From the NCBI GenBank assembly GCA_028289445.1, contig JANQPO010000017.1, positions 186,001-250,000 of the forward strand: a stretch of DNA of 64,000 nucleotides, in the 5' to 3' direction. This document shows positions 43,960 to 53,274 of this stretch, piece after piece. The stretch is from Tepidamorphaceae bacterium (GTDB lineage Bacteria; Pseudomonadota; Alphaproteobacteria; Rhizobiales; JAKSCL01). The notes beneath the pieces were generated by a model, which did not search any database, was not told the origin of the DNA, and saw only the letters and a program-made list of their open reading frames with translations. Position 1 is the stretch's first letter; each line of letters opens with the position of its first letter. The position numbers were made by a program, and so were the translations under genes.

Positions 43960-44802
43960 ATGGATTCCTTCCTAGTCGAGCCGCAATGGCTGGAAGAACG
44001 GCTCGGCGACACCGAAATGGTTGTCATCGATTGCTCCTGGTACATTCCCGAGGCGGGAAAGAGCGGACATGAGGAGTTCGTGGCCGCCCATATCCCTGGG
44101 GCGCGCTTCTTCGATCTCGATGAGGCCTCTGATCCGACATCGACCTATGTCAACATGCTGCCGTCGGCGGGACGTTTTGCCGAAACTGTTTCGGCGCTCG
44201 GGATCGACAATCACCAAATGGTCGTCGTCTACGATTCCAGCTACGTGTCGGCGCGGATCTGGTGGATGTTCCGCCTGTTTGGCCATGATCGGGTGCGCAT
44301 TTTAAACGGCGGCTGGAAACGGTGGCTCGCAGAAGGCCGTCCCATCGAACGCGGCGTTCCGGAGCCGGCACCGCAAACGCAGTTCAAGGCAACGGCGCCG
44401 GCTGGCGGCGTTGCGACATGGCGTGATGTTGCCGCAGCCATCGAGACCGGCGATGCGGTTGTCGTGGACGCACGCACGCGAGAGCGGTTTACGGGAGAGT
44501 TGCCATCGGGTTATCCGGGCGTGGCCGGCGGGCACATGCCCGGCGCAATCAACATACCCTGGAGCACCATGCTGCCGCAAAGCGGAGATTTCACTTTCGT
44601 CGAGCCGGCGACGGCTGAAGCGATTTTTCGTAAGGCCGGAGTCGACATCGACAAGACGATTGTCTCGACCTGTGGGTCGGGTGTCACGGCGGCTGTTCTC
44701 GTGCTGCAGCTTGCGCGGCTTGGAAAGATCAATTGGACGCTCTACGATGGTTCCTGGCATGAATGGGGGCAACGCGACGACTTGCCGAAGCAGTCGCTTT
44801 GA
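43960..44802 (+). CDS. sseA: 3-mercaptopyruvate sulfurtransferase-like protein (two rhodanese domains)
   Basis: Sulfurtransferase (280 aa). Two rhodanese domains: residues 1-140 inactive (PEAGKSGHEEFVAAHIPGAR) and 150-280 with the active-site loop STCGSGVTAAVL, C238. The CGSGVTA loop is the mercaptopyruvate sulfurtransferase signature, distinct from rhodanese CRKGVT. It moves sulfane sulfur from mercaptopyruvate or a similar thiol to an acceptor. Coupled to a cystathionine lyase-like gene, it points to release and handling of organic sulfur next to the acyl-CoA operon. Confidence 0.9.
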   Translation: MDSFLVEPQWLEERLGDTEMVVIDCSWYIPEAGKSGHEEFVAAHIPGARFFDLDEASDPTSTYVNMLPSAGRFAETVSALGIDNHQMVVVYDSSYVSARIWWMFRLFGHDRVRILNGGWKRWLAEGRPIERGVPEPAPQTQFKATAPAGGVATWRDVAAAIETGDAVVVDARTRERFTGELPSGYPGVAGGHMPGAINIPWSTMLPQSGDFTFVEPATAEAIFRKAGVDIDKTIVSTCGSGVTAAVLVLQLARLGKINWTLYDGSWHEWGQRDDLPKQSL

Positions 44803-45980
44803 GCCGCGTGCCACGACCTTCGAAAGCTGCGGGCAGCCTGCTGGTTTCAGCGGGTCGCCTTCATGACCAGAGCGCGGTTGCGGTTAATCCGCCCGTGCAT
44901 CGCGCTTCCACCTTTTTATTCAACACGCTTGATGATTTCGAGGAAGCGGGCCGAACGCCGTTTGATGGGCCGTTCTACGGTCGCGTTGGAACACCGACGA
45001 TCTTCGCCTTCGAGTCGGCGATGGCTGAACTTGAAGGCGGCCATCGCACGATTGCGACCGCGTCAGGCCTGGCCGCGATATCGGCGACGTTTATGGCTTT
45101 TGCGACGCAGGGTGACCACGTGCTGGTGGTCGACACGGTCTATGAACCGGTCCGGCGGTTCTGCGACCGGTTGCTGGCGCGACTTGGCGTGGAGATCACC
45201 TATTATGACCCAAGGATGGGTGGCGATATCGAGCGCCTGATCCAGCCACGGACCAAGCTGATTTACATGGAATCGCCTGGATCCGGCACGTTCGAGGTCC
45301 AGGATGTGCCGGCGATCGTCGCGGTGGCGAAGGCGAAGGGTATCAAGACCGCTCTCGACAACACCTGGGCCACCCCGCTGTTTTTTAAGCCGATCGCGCA
45401 TGGCGTGGATGTCTCGCTTCAATCGGCGACCAAATACATTGCCGGTCATTCTGACGCCATGTTGGGCGCCGTCACGACGACGGCCGAAGGCTATGAGGCG
45501 GTGCGCCGGGCCACGCAGGACCTTGGCGCCTGTGCGGGCTCGGAAGAAGGTAATCTGGGCCTGCGCGGCTTGCGCACGCTGGAGGTGCGGCTTCGACACC
45601 ACGAAGCGTCGGCGTTCGAAGTGGCGCAATGGCTTCAAGTGCAGCCGCAAATCGCCAGGGTGCTGCATCCGGCTTTGCCGTCTTTTGCTGGCCACGAGAC
45701 ATGGAAGCGTGACTTCGAAGGATCGTCCGGCTTGTTCGCTTTCGAACTCGCGGGATTCGATCGAGAAGCCGTGCACGCGATGGTCGACGGGCTGGACCTG
45801 TTCAAGATCGGCTTCAGCTGGGGTGGCTATGAAAGCCTCGTCCTGCCCGTCGATCCGGAAAAGACACGCACCGTCGCCAAACATACCGGCGCCGGCCCGA
45901 TTCTGCGTGTGCATGTCGGGCTGGAAGCAGTCGACGATCTCAAGGCAGATCTGAGCAGCGGGCTTGCGCGGCTGCGATAA
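44799..45980 (+). CDS. Cystathionine beta-lyase-like PLP enzyme (Cys/Met metabolism family)
   Basis: PLP-dependent trans-sulfuration family enzyme (393 aa from TTG at 44799). Key blocks are FYGRVGTPTIFAFESAMAEL, ATASGLAAISATFMAF and the Schiff-base lysine in LQSATKYIAGHSDAMLG (K212). It ends like MetC (FKIGFSWGGYESL), which favours beta-elimination from cystathionine or other C-S substrates. An ATG at 44763 in frame would overlap the sulfurtransferase by 40 bases; a TTG overlapping its stop (TTGA) is preferred. Converges on the DAO oxidase gene. Confidence 0.87.
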   Translation: MSRVPRPSKAAGSLLVSAGRLHDQSAVAVNPPVHRASTFLFNTLDDFEEAGRTPFDGPFYGRVGTPTIFAFESAMAELEGGHRTIATASGLAAISATFMAFATQGDHVLVVDTVYEPVRRFCDRLLARLGVEITYYDPRMGGDIERLIQPRTKLIYMESPGSGTFEVQDVPAIVAVAKAKGIKTALDNTWATPLFFKPIAHGVDVSLQSATKYIAGHSDAMLGAVTTTAEGYEAVRRATQDLGACAGSEEGNLGLRGLRTLEVRLRHHEASAFEVAQWLQVQPQIARVLHPALPSFAGHETWKRDFEGSSGLFAFELAGFDREAVHAMVDGLDLFKIGFSWGGYESLVLPVDPEKTRTVAKHTGAGPILRVHVGLEAVDDLKADLSSGLARLR

Positions 45981-46024
45981 GGTTCGCGGTGCAGTGGTAG
46001 ACTGCGCGGTTGACGCACAAGCAG

Positions 46025-47356
46025 TCAAAATCCTATCGGCCAGTGATTGATCTTTGAACCGTCGATGAACCGGCTGTGACGGAAGGGCGTGGGATCGACA
46101 ACCGGGTCTTCGCCCGTGATCAGTTCGGTTATCAGCTGACCGGCCGCGGGGGCGATGCCGAAGCCGTGGCCGGAATAGCCCGTGGAGATATAAAATCCGG
46201 GGATCGCGTCTACCGGCGAGATAACGGGAATGGCATCGGGCGTCACGTCGATCCAGGCGCTCATGCGCTCGTTGACGACGAGATCCTTGAACGCCGGAAA
46301 CAGTGCCTTGATGTTGATGATCGCCTGGTCGAGAATGGCGTGCGCCGGTTCGGGACGTAGGACGCGGATCTTTTCGAACGGGCTGGGGCGATCCAGTTGC
46401 CATCGCGTTCTGGTGAAGGTTTCCTGCAAGGACCGTTTGCCGATCCGAAACTTCATGGCGCGCCACTCGTTCTTCAGGGCCGGGACATAGTCGCGCAGAT
46501 AGCGAAGGCTGTCGGGAACGATATCGACCGGATGTGCCGAGCGCATTGAAATGTTGTAACCCTCGTCCAGGCGCTTGCGGAAACCGAAACCCTTGCCCGA
46601 GCCGCAACCGGCAGGGCCGCCGGTGATCGGCCTGGTTCGCATCACCTGCGACAGTAGTTTGAGCTGGGGAAGCTTGACGCCCTGATTTCGACCGAAAAGA
46701 GTCGACCACACGCCGCCGGCCAGAACTACGCTGTTGCAGCAGATGCGACCCTTCTCGGTGGCGACTTCGCTCACCCGACCCCCTTCAGTCTCAAAACCGC
46801 GAACGGCGCATCCCTCGACAATGCGCGCGCCCAGTCGCACGGCAGCGCGGGCGATCGCTCGACTTGCGATGTGCGGTTCTGCAAAACCGTCGCTCGCTGT
46901 GTGCAGACCGCCCGCCCAGCTTCGGGTTGCGCCCGGCGCGAAGCTGCCGATCTCGTTTGCCGATACAAACCGAGTATCAAGATTGAAGCCTTCGACCGCC
47001 TTCATCCAACCATCATATTTCGCAAGGTCCTTTTCTTCGTCGCAGAAATAGGTGATGCCGCAAACGCGAAAGCCGACGTCGACGCCAAGAATCGACGCAT
47101 ATTCGGACCACATCTGCTGGGCGCGGATCATCAACGGAATCTCGCGAGGGTCGCGGCCCATCTTGCGCACCCAGCCCCAATTGCGGCTCGATTGCTCCTC
47201 GCCAATACTGCCCTTTTCACACAGCACGACAGGGACATTTCTTTGCGCGAGGGACAGTGCAGCGCAGACACCGACAATGCCGCCGCCGACGATAACGACT
47301 TCGGTCTCCGCTGGAACGACATCGAAGCCGTGATCGTGGGCAGTCTGAATGTTCAT
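46025..47356 (-). CDS. FAD-dependent oxidoreductase, DAO family
   Basis: DAO-type flavoprotein (443 aa). The FAD motif is EVVIVGGGIVGVCAALSLAQ, followed by SSRNWGWVRKMGRDP, a hallmark of one DAO subgroup. The C-terminal part has PGFYISTGYSGHGFGIAPAA, which closes over the flavin. ATG at 47356 has GAGAAG upstream. An ATG at 47392 overlapping the LysR stop would add 12 residues and is a fair alternative. Probably oxidises a secondary amine or amino acid. Likely in one transcript with the LysR gene. Confidence 0.86.
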   Translation of the reverse strand: MNIQTAHDHGFDVVPAETEVVIVGGGIVGVCAALSLAQRNVPVVLCEKGSIGEEQSSRNWGWVRKMGRDPREIPLMIRAQQMWSEYASILGVDVGFRVCGITYFCDEEKDLAKYDGWMKAVEGFNLDTRFVSANEIGSFAPGATRSWAGGLHTASDGFAEPHIASRAIARAAVRLGARIVEGCAVRGFETEGGRVSEVATEKGRICCNSVVLAGGVWSTLFGRNQGVKLPQLKLLSQVMRTRPITGGPAGCGSGKGFGFRKRLDEGYNISMRSAHPVDIVPDSLRYLRDYVPALKNEWRAMKFRIGKRSLQETFTRTRWQLDRPSPFEKIRVLRPEPAHAILDQAIINIKALFPAFKDLVVNERMSAWIDVTPDAIPVISPVDAIPGFYISTGYSGHGFGIAPAAGQLITELITGEDPVVDPTPFRHSRFIDGSKINHWPIGF

Positions 47357-47388
47357 TGCTCGCTTCTCACTGATTGACGCCTTGGCCG

Positions 47389-48336
47389 TCATGATGACTG
47401 GAGTGCGGAGTCAATCGCCGAAATCTTCGCGTGCAAGTCATCGGGTGTGGAAGGGTGCGCAAAATGGTCGGCGACAAAATCATGGAAGGTGCGCGCGGCG
47501 TTGGTGAGGCTCTCCCTGTCTGCGATCAGCCCGAGGGATACCGGCATCGCCGGCACAAAGGGCCTATACTCCAGCAGCGGATTGCGACGCAGATGCGGTG
47601 AAAACGGGCTAACGATCGACACGCCCAGACCAGCGGCGACCAGATTGCACACCGCCTCGTGCGTTGTGGCCTCGATCATCATCACCCGGCTGACATTTCG
47701 CCGCTGGAACAATGTATCGATCTCGAAGCGAAAGGGCGTGCCGCGCGGAAAGCTGATGAAGGATTGCCTGGCAAGATCTTCGGCGCCGATGATGTCGTGA
47801 CTTTCGAGTTCGTGCCCAGCGGGAAAGACGCATAGAACCGGCCGGCGGAGCAGTTCCTGGACCGGTATCGAGGCATTGGAGATTGGCAGTGTCGCGAAGC
47901 CGATGTCGCTACGCCCCGAGGCGACCCATTCCGCGACGCGATCTTGTGGCAAGCTATCGAGCCTGACCGCGACGCCCGGATGATGGAGACGGAATCGGGC
48001 GATGATGTCCGGCAACACTCCGTTGGCGTAAAGACCCATGGCCGCGATCGAAACAGTCCCGGTCGTCAGGTTCTTGATGGCCTGAACTTGTTGGCCGAGT
48101 TCTTCAAGCCCGACGAACAACCTGTCGACCTGCTCGCATAGGCGTCTGGCGTCGTCCGTCGGCTCGATACCGTTCCGCAAGCGGCGAAACAGCTTGAAGC
48201 CGACGGTTTGCTGAAAGTCCGTCATCAGCCGGCTGACGGCTGGTTGGGAAATGCCAAGCAGTTTGGCAGCCTTGGTCATGCTGCCCAGTGTGATGACCGC
48301 CCGGAATGCTTCAACTTGTCTGATGTTGAGCTGCAT
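47389..48336 (-). CDS. LysR-family transcriptional regulator
   Basis: LysR protein (315 aa). The helix-turn-helix is at 1-60 (FRAVITLGSMTKAAKLLGIS, QPAVSRLMTDFQQTVGFKLF), with the effector domain after residue 90. It is divergent from the BisC-like reductase operon with 196 bp between starts, the classical arrangement for LysR control of the divergent genes. The DAO oxidase follows it. The effector is unknown. Confidence 0.9.
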   Translation of the reverse strand: MQLNIRQVEAFRAVITLGSMTKAAKLLGISQPAVSRLMTDFQQTVGFKLFRRLRNGIEPTDDARRLCEQVDRLFVGLEELGQQVQAIKNLTTGTVSIAAMGLYANGVLPDIIARFRLHHPGVAVRLDSLPQDRVAEWVASGRSDIGFATLPISNASIPVQELLRRPVLCVFPAGHELESHDIIGAEDLARQSFISFPRGTPFRFEIDTLFQRRNVSRVMMIEATTHEAVCNLVAAGLGVSIVSPFSPHLRRNPLLEYRPFVPAMPVSLGLIADRESLTNAARTFHDFVADHFAHPSTPDDLHAKISAIDSALQSS

Positions 48337-48441
48337 GTCGGCTTCGATCCGCTTGAGGATTGATATGTCCCGTCGCGTGGTTTCGACGGTGGGGTGAGTG
48401 TCAAGTTATAGCATTTGAGTCATATAAACGCAATTGACGAC

Positions 48442-48459
48442 ATAGATATTATATCATAC
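48442..48459. promoter_or_regulatory. AT-rich inverted repeat in the LysR/BisC divergent region
   Basis: ATAGATATTATATCATAC, an imperfect inverted repeat around GATAT-TATATC, about 75 bases before the BisC-like start. Could be the LysR site, the promoter -10 area, or a member of the TGATATATCA group. Not decided. Confidence 0.35.
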
Positions 48460-48532
48460 CGTTGACCAAACGAGCCGGAGCTTTGGAATTGCGCGACATT
48501 GGCGGCCTCTCGTCAGCGCGGGTAATCCCGCG

Positions 48533-50848
48533 ATGACCATTCAACGCTCGGCTTCACACTGGGGTGCGTTCCGTGCCGAGGTCGTTGACGGACGGATCAA
48601 AACCGTCTTGCCCTTCGAGCATGACCCGCGGCCAAGCCCGTTGAATTCGGTCTGGCCGGAAATGGTGAACTCGCCACTGCGGGTGGCCGCGCCCGCCGTG
48701 CGCAGCGGTTGGCTTGAAGGCGATGGCGGTTCCGGGCGCGGCGAGGACGACTTCTTCGAAGTTACATGGGACTATGCCCTGGATCTCGCCGCCGGCGAGA
48801 TCGGACGTGTCCGAGAGACGTTCGGCAACAAGGCGCTATTTGCCGGGTCCTATGGCTGGTCGAGCGCCGGACGTTTGCACCACGCACGTACTTTGGTGCG
48901 CCGATTCTTCAATTCGATCGGCGGGTTTACCGATCAGATGACGAACTACAGCTATGGCGCGGCGATGACGTTCCTCCCACGCGTCGTCGGCACGCAAAGC
49001 GCGATCGGCTCTCATCTCACATCAGCTCGCTCAATTCGCGATCATTGCGATGTAATGCTCGCTTTCGGCGGCATTCCGACGAAGAACTGGGAAGTCCAGG
49101 CAGGCGGATCGGGCGAACACCGCTACGACCTTTTCATGGCGGCGCTGTCCCACGGTACGCAGCTTATCAACATCTCGCCCCTCAAGGCGGATGTCGGCGA
49201 CGATCATGCGAACCGCTGGATTCCCATTCGGCCCAATACCGATACCGCGCTGATGCTGGCGATGATGCGCGTGCTTGACCGGGAAGGGGAGGTGGATCGA
49301 GCGTTTTTGGAGCGCTACTGCGCGGGCGCCGACATATTGTGCGATTACCTCGCGGGAAAGACCGACGGGGTAGAGAAGACGCCACAGTGGGCCAGCAGCA
49401 TAACGGCTGTTTCGGCCGAGACGATCGAGGCTTTGGCGCTCAGCCTGATCGGCAAGCGTGTTCTGGTTACCGCCAATTGGAGCCTTCAGCGGGCGCGCCA
49501 TGGCGAGCAACCGTACTGGGCGGCGATCGCACTGGCCGCGATGCTCGGCCAAATCGGTTTGCCCGGCGGCGGCTTTGCCTTTGGCTATGGCTCCTCGAAC
49601 GGCATGGGCAATCCGCGCTTTGACACGCCGCTGTACAGTTTGCACGTCGGCGACAATCCCACCGGTTCCGCTATCCCGGTCGCTCGGGTCGCCGATATGC
49701 TTCTCACGCCGGGCGGTACGTTTCAGTACGATGGGCGCGTCATTACCTATCCCGACATACATCTTGTTTATTGGGCTGGCGGCAATCCGTTTCATCATCA
49801 TCAAGACCTAAACCGCCTACGTGAGGCATTCCGCAGGCCGGATACCGTCATCGTCAACGAGTGCTATTGGACGGCCACCGCCCGGCACGCCGATATCGTT
49901 TTTCCCGCGACAACGGCCCTTGAGCGCGACGATATCGGCGGGGCATCGCGCGATCCGTTCATTCTGGCCATGCACAAGCTGGTGGAGCCGGTGGGCCAGG
50001 CGCGCAACGACTATCAGATATTTGCCGCGCTCGCCGAACGTCTCGGCGCACATCGGGCGTTCACGGAAGGGCGGAGCGCGGAGCAGTGGCTGGAGAAGGC
50101 GTGGCTGGAGATCTCGGCTCGACTGGCGGCGCGCGGGATCGTCGCACCACAACTGGAGCAATTTTGGGAACACGGGTATATCCGTATCCCCGATCCTGAT
50201 GACGACTACGTCATGTTTGCCGATTTCCGGGCGGATCCGGAAAAACACCGGCTCAACACGCCCTCCGGCAAGATCGAACTGTTCAGCCAACAAGTTGTCG
50301 ATTTCACCAATGGCGCACAACCTGGACATCCGGTTTGGCTGGACCCGGAGGAATGGTTGGGTGCGACGGCCGCCGATGTCCATCCGATCCATCTGCTGAC
50401 CCCGCAGCCGAAGCATCGCCTGCATGGGCAAATGGACTGGAGCGCACACAGCCGGGCCGGCAAGCGTCATGGGCGCGAAATCGTCAAGATGCACCGCGAT
50501 GACGCGCGGGCGCGCGGCATTGGAGATGGCGACATCGTCCGCTTGTTCAACGACCGCGGCGCCTGCCTGGCGGTCGCCGAACTGGAAACGGCGATGATGC
50601 GCGGCGTTGCGCTATTGGCGACCGGGGCGACCTACGACCCGGAAGGCAAGGCGGACCGCAACAGCAATCCAAACGTGCTCACCCGCGACATTGGCTCGTC
50701 CGAACTCGGCCAAGGGTGCGCGGCACAATCCTGCCTGGTGGAGATCGAGCGGTTCAGGGGAAGCCTGCCCGAACTGCGGATTGAACGTCCTCCGACCATA
50801 CGCTCTTCCGAACACCTGCGGGATGAACTTTGGGGCGCGCGCGCATGA
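48533..50848 (+). CDS. BisC-like molybdopterin S/N-oxide reductase
   Basis: Molybdenum enzyme of the DMSO reductase family (771 aa), strongly resembling E. coli biotin sulfoxide reductase in length and motifs: SASHWGAF near the start, LFAGSYGWSSAGRLHHA, MLGQIGLPGGGF, WAGGNPFHHHQDLNRL and TARHADIVFPATTALERDD. S140 in TNYSYGAA stands at the molybdenum-ligand serine position. There is no N-terminal 4Fe-4S cysteine set and no Tat signal, so it should be cytoplasmic and single-subunit. It should reduce a sulfoxide or N-oxide. No clear Shine-Dalgarno was seen. It leads an operon with four overlapping genes behind it and an amidase gene 25 bp further on. Confidence 0.9.
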   Translation: MTIQRSASHWGAFRAEVVDGRIKTVLPFEHDPRPSPLNSVWPEMVNSPLRVAAPAVRSGWLEGDGGSGRGEDDFFEVTWDYALDLAAGEIGRVRETFGNKALFAGSYGWSSAGRLHHARTLVRRFFNSIGGFTDQMTNYSYGAAMTFLPRVVGTQSAIGSHLTSARSIRDHCDVMLAFGGIPTKNWEVQAGGSGEHRYDLFMAALSHGTQLINISPLKADVGDDHANRWIPIRPNTDTALMLAMMRVLDREGEVDRAFLERYCAGADILCDYLAGKTDGVEKTPQWASSITAVSAETIEALALSLIGKRVLVTANWSLQRARHGEQPYWAAIALAAMLGQIGLPGGGFAFGYGSSNGMGNPRFDTPLYSLHVGDNPTGSAIPVARVADMLLTPGGTFQYDGRVITYPDIHLVYWAGGNPFHHHQDLNRLREAFRRPDTVIVNECYWTATARHADIVFPATTALERDDIGGASRDPFILAMHKLVEPVGQARNDYQIFAALAERLGAHRAFTEGRSAEQWLEKAWLEISARLAARGIVAPQLEQFWEHGYIRIPDPDDDYVMFADFRADPEKHRLNTPSGKIELFSQQVVDFTNGAQPGHPVWLDPEEWLGATAADVHPIHLLTPQPKHRLHGQMDWSAHSRAGKRHGREIVKMHRDDARARGIGDGDIVRLFNDRGACLAVAELETAMMRGVALLATGATYDPEGKADRNSNPNVLTRDIGSSELGQGCAAQSCLVEIERFRGSLPELRIERPPTIRSSEHLRDELWGARA

Positions 50849-51657
50849 GATTCGATCACTTAGTTCTACTGGTCCGGGATCTCGACAAGGCCTCCGTCGA
50901 TTTCAAGAAGCTCGGATTTGTCGTGCTGGAACGCGACGACACCAGCCACGGTTCGACCAGGTTCCGCTTCGTGTCGTTCGATGATGGCGCCTATATTCTG
51001 CTGACCGCCTTTTCGAGCGACGCGGCCATGGCGGCGCACCGGCTGGGACCGGTTCTGGCCGCGGGCGAAGGCTGGGCGGACTACTCCTTTCTGGTCGACG
51101 ATGCACACGCGGCCGGCCGGATGCTTGAAGCCGCCGGCATGTCCGTGGCCGGTCCGGTCGAGGTGGCCAATACGGTTGCCGGAGGCCACAAATGGGCGCT
51201 CGATCTGTTGATGGCTGGTCGCGGTGCGGGCGGCGATGTCGCGCTTCCCTTTCTGGTGTCCAATCGCCAGGGCGTCGAGCATCGCATTCCGGGACCATCG
51301 ACACATGCCAATGGGGCCAACGGCGTCACCGGCGTCAAGGTTGTAAGCACCGATCCCGCCGGGGTCGTCGACGGGCTGGTTGCGATAGGCGGGAAACGAA
51401 TGGTCGATGGGCCGGCGGACCGAGACGATATCCGCGTCGCCGTATCGGACGGTTGGGTGGATGTCGTCGCCAATGACGCATTGCCTTTGAAGCCTGAGGG
51501 CGGCTTCTTCGAAGCGCATCTTTCCTGCGATCGGTCCAATCTTCCGCCAGACGGCGAATTGCTCGATATCGATCTGACGCACGGCGCGGCATTGCGGCTG
51601 GTGCCGCCGGGATCGCGCGACGCTCTTGCTGAAAGGCGCGGGAGCCCAGGGTCATGA
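50845..51657 (+). CDS. Glyoxalase-like (VOC superfamily) protein
   Basis: Vicinal oxygen chelate-fold protein (270 aa) starting MRFDHLVLLVRDLDKASVDF. The N-terminal half resembles the glyoxalase-like domain often annotated as Glyoxalase_3. Metal ligands may include H5 and a glutamate near the end of each module, but the set is not clear. The reaction is unknown. Start chosen by ATGA overlap with the BisC-like gene. It also overlaps the hydrolase gene by four bases, so it belongs to this pathway. Confidence 0.75.
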   Translation: MRFDHLVLLVRDLDKASVDFKKLGFVVLERDDTSHGSTRFRFVSFDDGAYILLTAFSSDAAMAAHRLGPVLAAGEGWADYSFLVDDAHAAGRMLEAAGMSVAGPVEVANTVAGGHKWALDLLMAGRGAGGDVALPFLVSNRQGVEHRIPGPSTHANGANGVTGVKVVSTDPAGVVDGLVAIGGKRMVDGPADRDDIRVAVSDGWVDVVANDALPLKPEGGFFEAHLSCDRSNLPPDGELLDIDLTHGAALRLVPPGSRDALAERRGSPGS

Positions 51658-52349
51658 AGCGCACCGATCTGACGGCCAAGGCCATCTACGAGGCATGGAA
51701 GGCGAATCCGACGTTGCCGGCGTTCGGCTTCGGGGTGCGCGTTTGTCTGCTGAATGTCGATTTGCAACGGCGGTATACCGACACGGAGACCTTCGCCACC
51801 GCCTACGAAGGTGACAGCAACCAACTCCAGTTCGTCAACGCGATCGCCAGGGCCGTGCGCGACATGGCCATGCCGGTGGTCTGGACCTATGTGGCATATT
51901 TGCCGGATGGCAAGGATTGCGGTCGCTGGGGCACCCGAAGCGATGCGCCGATGGCGATCCAAAATGTAGGCCACCAGTCCCCTCAGGCCGAGATCGACGC
52001 CCGCCTTGAGGTTGATCGCGATCGCGACCTCATACTGCACAAGCGCATGGCGTCGGCGTTCTTCGAAACGCACTTGTCCTCGTTTCTCGTTTTCAACCGC
52101 ATCGATACGCTGATCGTGACCGGGGGGGCTACGTCGGGATGCGTGCGGGCCAGCATTGTTGACGCCATGTCACACGGGTATCGCGTGATCGTTCCCGAAG
52201 AGTGCGTGGCCGATCGCGAAGAGAGCCCGCACTATGCGGCGCTCTACGACATTGCCGTGAAATACGGCGACGTGCTGCCCGCCGCCGAGGTTCTCGAAAG
52301 TCTCGCCTCCATGCAGGGCAACAAACCGGTGACAGTCAATGCTCAGTGA
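51654..52349 (+). CDS. Isochorismatase-family cysteine hydrolase (N-carbamoylsarcosine amidase-like)
   Basis: Cysteine hydrolase (231 aa). The catalytic triad is visible: D36 (LLNVDLQRR), K130 (LILHKRMASAFF) and C163 (GGATSGCVRASIVDA). The cis-peptide region GGAT precedes the cysteine. N-carbamoylsarcosine amidase, ureidoacrylate amidase and nicotinamidase belong here. The TSGCVRAS loop suits N-carbamoyl or carbamate hydrolysis. It sits between the VOC and PuuE-like genes with overlapping ends, consistent with hydrolysis of a ring-opened ureide. Confidence 0.86.
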   Translation: MKRTDLTAKAIYEAWKANPTLPAFGFGVRVCLLNVDLQRRYTDTETFATAYEGDSNQLQFVNAIARAVRDMAMPVVWTYVAYLPDGKDCGRWGTRSDAPMAIQNVGHQSPQAEIDARLEVDRDRDLILHKRMASAFFETHLSSFLVFNRIDTLIVTGGATSGCVRASIVDAMSHGYRVIVPEECVADREESPHYAALYDIAVKYGDVLPAAEVLESLASMQGNKPVTVNAQ

Positions 52350-53274
52350 ACCGTTCAGCTACGATTACGCTCCTTATCAAAACCGCCCCAAGATCGTGTG
52401 GCCGAACGGCGCTCGCCTCGCGTTTTGGGTCGCGCCGAATATCGAGTTCTATGAATACGCGCCGCCCGAGAGCCCGGCTCGTTCGGTCTGGTATCGCCCG
52501 GAGCCCGACATCATCAACTATTCCATGCGCGACTACGGCAACCGGGTCGGCTTTCACCGCGTGGCCGACGTAATGGTGCGCCACGGTGTGCGCGGCAGCG
52601 TTTCATTGAATGTTGCGGTCTGCGACCACTTCCCGGACATTATCGAGCGATGCTGTGAACTGGATTGGGAGCTGTTCAGCCACGGCATCTACAACACTCG
52701 ATATCTCTACAATATGAGCGAGGATCAGCAGCGCGAGGTCATTCGCGACAGCCGCGAGACGATCAAGCGCCACAGCGGTCAGGACCTCGACGGTTGGCTT
52801 TCGCCTGCGATCTCGAACGGCGAAACCACGCAGGACCTTCTGGCCGAGGAGGGCATCAAATACACGCTCGATCTCTTTCACGACGATCAGCCCATGCCGG
52901 TCAAGGTGCGGTCCGGAAAGCGGTTGGTCAGTGTGCCATACATGATGGAGACCAATGATGTGCCGACATTGTCTTTCAAACACATCTCGCCAACGGCCTA
53001 TCTCGACATCGTCAAGGCGCATTTCGACCAACTCTATGAGGAGGGGGCGGAGAGCGGCACCATCATGTGCGTTCCGCTGCACCCCTATCTGATCGGCCAA
53101 CCGCACCGCATCGCCGTGCTTGACGAGATCCTCGGCTACATAACCGGCCACGATGACGTATGGCTTGCGACCGGGCGCGAAATCGCCGCCTGGTTTGAAC
53201 AGAACTACTACGACGCGTTTGTCGAGTGGATGAAACCGTTCAATCGTGCAGCCGCCAAAGGGCCGACCGCATGA
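52339..53274 (+). CDS. PuuE-like polysaccharide deacetylase-fold hydrolase
   Basis: NodB-fold protein (311 aa) resembling the allantoinase PuuE throughout: RDYGNRVGFHRV, WELFSHGIYNTR, DGWLSP, VSVPYMMETND and LHPYLIGQPHRIAVLDEIL. H115 (SHG) and H248 (LHP) are family-conserved. PuuE opens the cyclic ureide allantoin, so a cyclic ureide or amide is a reasonable substrate class here. It overlaps the preceding hydrolase by 11 bases and the following paralogue by four. Confidence 0.86.
   Translation: MLSEPFSYDYAPYQNRPKIVWPNGARLAFWVAPNIEFYEYAPPESPARSVWYRPEPDIINYSMRDYGNRVGFHRVADVMVRHGVRGSVSLNVAVCDHFPDIIERCCELDWELFSHGIYNTRYLYNMSEDQQREVIRDSRETIKRHSGQDLDGWLSPAISNGETTQDLLAEEGIKYTLDLFHDDQPMPVKVRSGKRLVSVPYMMETNDVPTLSFKHISPTAYLDIVKAHFDQLYEEGAESGTIMCVPLHPYLIGQPHRIAVLDEILGYITGHDDVWLATGREIAAWFEQNYYDAFVEWMKPFNRAAAKGPTA

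Noticed and set aside
46000-46026. Possible terminator hairpin GACTGC/GCAGTC between the convergent MetC-like and DAO genes
   Set aside because: Only a 6-bp stem with a 15-base loop and weak tail, so not distinct from chance.
45063-46709. Open frame of 548 codons on the minus strand spanning two genes
   Set aside because: Antisense to the MetC-like gene and out of frame with the DAO oxidase. Both real genes have full motif sets.
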